Translations under genes and position numbers: made by a program
DNA from: Faucicola sp041855445
Lineage (GTDB): Bacteria; Pseudomonadota; Gammaproteobacteria; Pseudomonadales; Moraxellaceae
Direction of reading: 5' to 3'
DNA: 64,000 nucleotides
Assembly: GCA_041855445.1 (NCBI GenBank)
Contig: JBHAEG010000048.1
Coordinates: 1 to 64,000 of the forward strand
Shown: positions 62,301 to 64,000 of the stretch, in pieces
Layout of the letters: each line of letters begins with the position of its first letter
Position numbering within the stretch: position 1 is the first letter of the stretch
Notes under the pieces: generated by a model
Database searches by the model: none
Seen by the model: the letters and a program-made list of their open reading frames with translations, nothing else
What the model was told of the DNA's origin: nothing

Positions 62301-62339
62301 GTCAAAGAATATCTGCGTGAAACTGGGCGAATTTATTAA
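59337..62339 (+). CDS. hsdR: Type I restriction endonuclease subunit R
   Basis: 1000 aa. The N-terminal PD-(D/E)xK nuclease has RPDITLLINGMPLIFVEVKK (about residues 117-136). The SF2 motor has GSGKTALAYYN (Walker A, about 318), DEVHRSYN (Walker B), GLTGTPLIG (motif III), and LFVYNMLLTGFDAP and LLQALTRVNRTYK (motifs V/VI). A helical C-terminal domain (about 700-1000) couples to HsdM/HsdS. It translocates DNA and cuts at distant sites. The start has no strong Shine-Dalgarno sequence. It is first in the locus, before hsdS, with hsdM not in view. Confidence 0.96.
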   Translation: MYNENSRVKIPALLHLMRLGYQYLSLKQQTWDTQTNIFPEIFIDSLCRINTDLSVDDARRVLTDITLELDNEDLGKAFYQRLTQQSGIKLIDFQNFNNNSFYVVTELPCINGDEEFRPDITLLINGMPLIFVEVKKPNNKGGIGIERERMAKRSLNPKFRRFINITQLMVFSNNMEYDQGEIQPVQGAFYASSANGKPVFNYFREEHKLNLAKILGNISQEQENFILQDNNLAVIKHNPEFITNKSPDTPTNRICTSIVNRERLAFFLQYGLTYVKTSKGIQKHIMRYPQLFATMAIRKTLEKGEKKGIIWHTQGSGKTALAYYNVRYLTHYYAQLGIVPKFYFIVDRLDLLEQAKREFTARDLTVHTINSKAEFSKDIKSAQSLHNHSGKAEITVVNIHKFDDDPSIIAQNDYNLSIQRVYFLDEVHRSYNPKGSFLANLNQSDTGAVKIGLTGTPLIGATESKINSRELFGDYIHKYYYNSSIADGYTLRLIREEISTEYKETLREILAQMEIQKGSIDKKAVYAHKNFVCPMTDYIISDFEKFRKVCDDNSLGAMVICDSSEQAKAMNEYFLASSSKNQTVQKSALILHDVGTKEERKQWVEEFKDGKIDILFVYNMLLTGFDAPRLKKLYLGRLIKAHNLLQALTRVNRTYKHYRYGYVVDFANIESEFDKTNRAYWDELQNELGDEIATYAQMFKNEDEIKQDIHDIKHALFDFDINNAEIFCQQISQIDDKKQVLAIKKALQTAKDLYNILRLQGDYEFLEQLDFEKLGILYRETQAHLDTLNLAESLSQGDTSQLLNESLEEVYFQFTKIGEHELKLADDLKDIMKKVREGLASNFDQSDPEFISLREELERIFKKRHLSEVSQSQMQENIGVLEQVYAKIKELNRRNDSLRHKYAGDAKFARLHKRLMADDVLGGDRLKIFDALMGVKADADEKVLNLSQILDNETLFEKQMQSSVLQRFKREQAFDVTPQMVKHINQLLVKEYLRETGRIY

Positions 62340-62379
62340 ATCGGTTTTGGGTTATCTGAAAGAGTTTTGAGCATAAATT

Positions 62380-63582
62380 ATGAATAGAGTGATAAAAATT
62401 AAGAATATCGCAAAAATTAACGAGAATTCAATTGGTCAAAAAGATACATTTCAAGAAATTATTTATTTAGATACTGGAAGTATTACACGTAATGTAATTT
62501 CTGATACGCAAAAATTGAATGTATTAACAGATAAAATACCTAGTCGTGCAAAAAGAAAAGTTAAAGCTAAAACAATTATTTATTCAACAGTTCGTCCAAA
62601 TCAAGAACATTATGGTTTTTTAGAAAATCCTGCTGATAATTTTATTGTATCAACAGGATTTACAACTATTGATGTGATTGATTATGAAACTGATGCAAAA
62701 TATATTTTTTATTTATTAACTCAAAAATATATTACAGATTATTTACATACTATTGGGGAAAATAGCGTTTCATCATACCCAGCTATCAATCCTGACGATT
62801 TGGCCAATTTGACATTTAGCGTTCCCAGTTTAAAAACCCAACAAGCCATTGCATCGGTACTCTCTGCCCTTGACCAAAAAATCGCCATCAATAACCAAAT
62901 CAACGCTCAATTAGAGCAAATGGCAAAAACCCTTTATGATTATTGGTTTGTGCAATTTGATTTCCCTGATGAAAACGGTAAACCCTATCAATCTAACGGT
63001 GGCGAAATGGTTTATAATGACACACTCAAACGCAATATTCCAAAAGGGTGGGAAGTAATAGAGCTAGGAAAATGTTTAGATAAAGTCCCTAATACTGAAA
63101 AAATACTAAATAAAGATATTGCAAATTTTGGAAAATATCCTGTAATTGACCAAAGCCAAGATTTCATTTGTGGATTTACTAATAATGAAAAATCTATATT
63201 AACTCCTTATGATGCACATATTATTTTTGGCGACCATACTAGAACTGTAAAATTAGTTAATTTTACTTATGCTCGCGGTGCAGATGGTACACAGGTTATT
63301 ATTAGTAACAATAATAGATTACCTTCATATTTGCTATATCAAATGGTGAATCAAATTGATTTATCAAATTATGGATATGCACGACATTTTAAATTCTTAA
63401 AAGATAGCCTTATTATTTTACCAAGCGAATTAATTGCCTATAAATATAATGAAATAGCAAGTTTGCTATTTAAAAAAAATAGAAATAATGTAATGCAAAA
63501 CCAACAATTAACCCAATTACGTGATTTTCTATTACCCATGTTGATGAATGGACAGGTTATGGTTCAAGATAGGAGTAAATAA
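62380..63582 (+). CDS. hsdS: Type I restriction specificity subunit S
   Basis: 400 aa. Two target-recognition domains (about 1-150 and 225-370) are each followed by a conserved helix. The central one is TQQAIASVLSALDQKIAINN followed by QINAQLEQMAKTLYDYWFVQ, and the distal one is NNVMQNQQLTQLRDFLLPML. The domains recognise the two halves of a bipartite DNA site. The recognition domains are clearly more AT-rich than the central spacer, in line with domain shuffling. It starts 40 bases after hsdR. Confidence 0.95.
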   Translation: MNRVIKIKNIAKINENSIGQKDTFQEIIYLDTGSITRNVISDTQKLNVLTDKIPSRAKRKVKAKTIIYSTVRPNQEHYGFLENPADNFIVSTGFTTIDVIDYETDAKYIFYLLTQKYITDYLHTIGENSVSSYPAINPDDLANLTFSVPSLKTQQAIASVLSALDQKIAINNQINAQLEQMAKTLYDYWFVQFDFPDENGKPYQSNGGEMVYNDTLKRNIPKGWEVIELGKCLDKVPNTEKILNKDIANFGKYPVIDQSQDFICGFTNNEKSILTPYDAHIIFGDHTRTVKLVNFTYARGADGTQVIISNNNRLPSYLLYQMVNQIDLSNYGYARHFKFLKDSLIILPSELIAYKYNEIASLLFKKNRNNVMQNQQLTQLRDFLLPMLMNGQVMVQDRSK

Positions 63583-64000
63583 TGAATACCTCTATTTCAA
63601 AAATTAACAGCCAAATTACTGTTCAATATCTTAGAACACAGCCTGAAAACCAATATTTTGAACGCAAAGGTTTAGGTGAAAAAGACACTAAACCTACCAA
63701 AATCGCTGATGAATTAATCGGTATGGCAAATGCTGATGGTGGGATTTTAGTTTTTGGTGTAGCAGACAATGGCGAAATTCAAGATTTAAATCAATTAGGT
63801 GATAAATTAGGTGATTACCGAAAATTGATTTTTGATTTCATTACACCGCCTTGTCAAATTGAATTAGAAGAAGTTTTGATTGGTGGGTATTTGGTTTTTA
63901 TCTTTCATGTTGAGCAAGATTTAGAAAGAATGTTTTGTCGCAAAGACAATGAAAAATTCTTTTTGCGTGTAGCAGACAGCAACCGAGAACTCAATCATGA
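63582..64000 (+). CDS. AlbA_2/Schlafen-like ATP-binding protein, C-terminus beyond window
   Basis: The start ATG overlaps the hsdS stop (TAATG), so translation is probably coupled. The visible 139 residues match the AlbA_2 (Schlafen-AlbA_2) domain: ENQYFERKGLGEKDTKPTKI, then ELIGMANADGGILVFGVADN, and VEQDLERMFCRKDNEKFFLR followed by VADSNRE. Such proteins are often embedded in type I restriction loci between hsdS and hsdM. Their contribution is not well defined. Confidence 0.85.
   Translation, partial: MNTSISKINSQITVQYLRTQPENQYFERKGLGEKDTKPTKIADELIGMANADGGILVFGVADNGEIQDLNQLGDKLGDYRKLIFDFITPPCQIELEEVLIGGYLVFIFHVEQDLERMFCRKDNEKFFLRVADSNRELNH

Overview
The window is AT-rich chromosomal DNA from a gammaproteobacterium, most likely a Moraxella-type member of the Moraxellaceae. 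This rests on an ESPR-type trimeric adhesin whose N-terminus resembles Moraxella MID/Hag, an OprF/OmpA-like porin with a long Pro-Glu linker, a rplT-pheS-pheT-ihfA block, and a hisIE-tatABC cluster. The genus is an inference from gene content and base composition, not a computed placement.

Layout. 1-6228 (minus) is the N-terminal 2076 residues of a giant trimeric autotransporter adhesin that runs off the left edge. 6760-15500 holds an unrecognised AT-rich gene, an MscS/CmpX-like channel, two tandem FKBP-type isomerases, and a small regulon: a GbsR-like regulator, a DoxX-like protein, a DUF2269-like protein and an SDR. A 20-bp inverted repeat precedes the first three regulon genes. pdxJ and a FimT-like pseudopilin follow. 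15824-27123 carries ompA, typA, mscL, corC, tRNA-Ala and tRNA-Glu, ribH-nusB-thiL-pgpA, and glmU-glmS. 27182-35363 holds rnpB, a thioesterase, fdx, coaD, smpB, yigZ, rsuA, and the ihfA-pheT-pheS and rplT-rpmI units. 35684-42409 holds a second thioesterase, a fused hisIE, tatABC, a UvrD-like helicase, a membrane-anchored repeat protein and lnt.

The most unusual part is 42571-56210, an accessory island between lnt and gshA. Four minus-strand genes are packed as an operon. In transcription order they encode a HEAT-like protein with an internal BRCT domain (1075 aa), a WD40 plus HEAT/ARM giant (2168 aa), a winged-helix SWIM zinc-finger protein (634 aa) and a retron-type reverse transcriptase (446 aa, with NAxxH, YADD and VTG motifs). 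This gene set matches what I remember of type XIII retrons (RT, ARM, WHSWIM), plus an extra HEAT/BRCT subunit. There is no room for an msr-msd just upstream of the RT gene. Instead a convincing msr-msd lies at the head of the operon on the opposite strand, at 55932-56171. It has a1/a2 arms, a TTAGC branching-G context, two short msr hairpins, a 29-bp msd stem with a nested hairpin, a promoter-like TTGACG in front and a strong terminator behind. The ncRNA is therefore about 12 kb from its RT and transcribed divergently from it.

The right end (56338-64000) has gshA, dsbB, a decayed LysR-type gene, an ArsR-type regulator, and a type I restriction system (hsdR, hsdS, then an AlbA_2/Schlafen-like ATP-binding protein cut by the window edge). 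The last eight kilobases plus the retron make this a defence-rich stretch set in housekeeping DNA.
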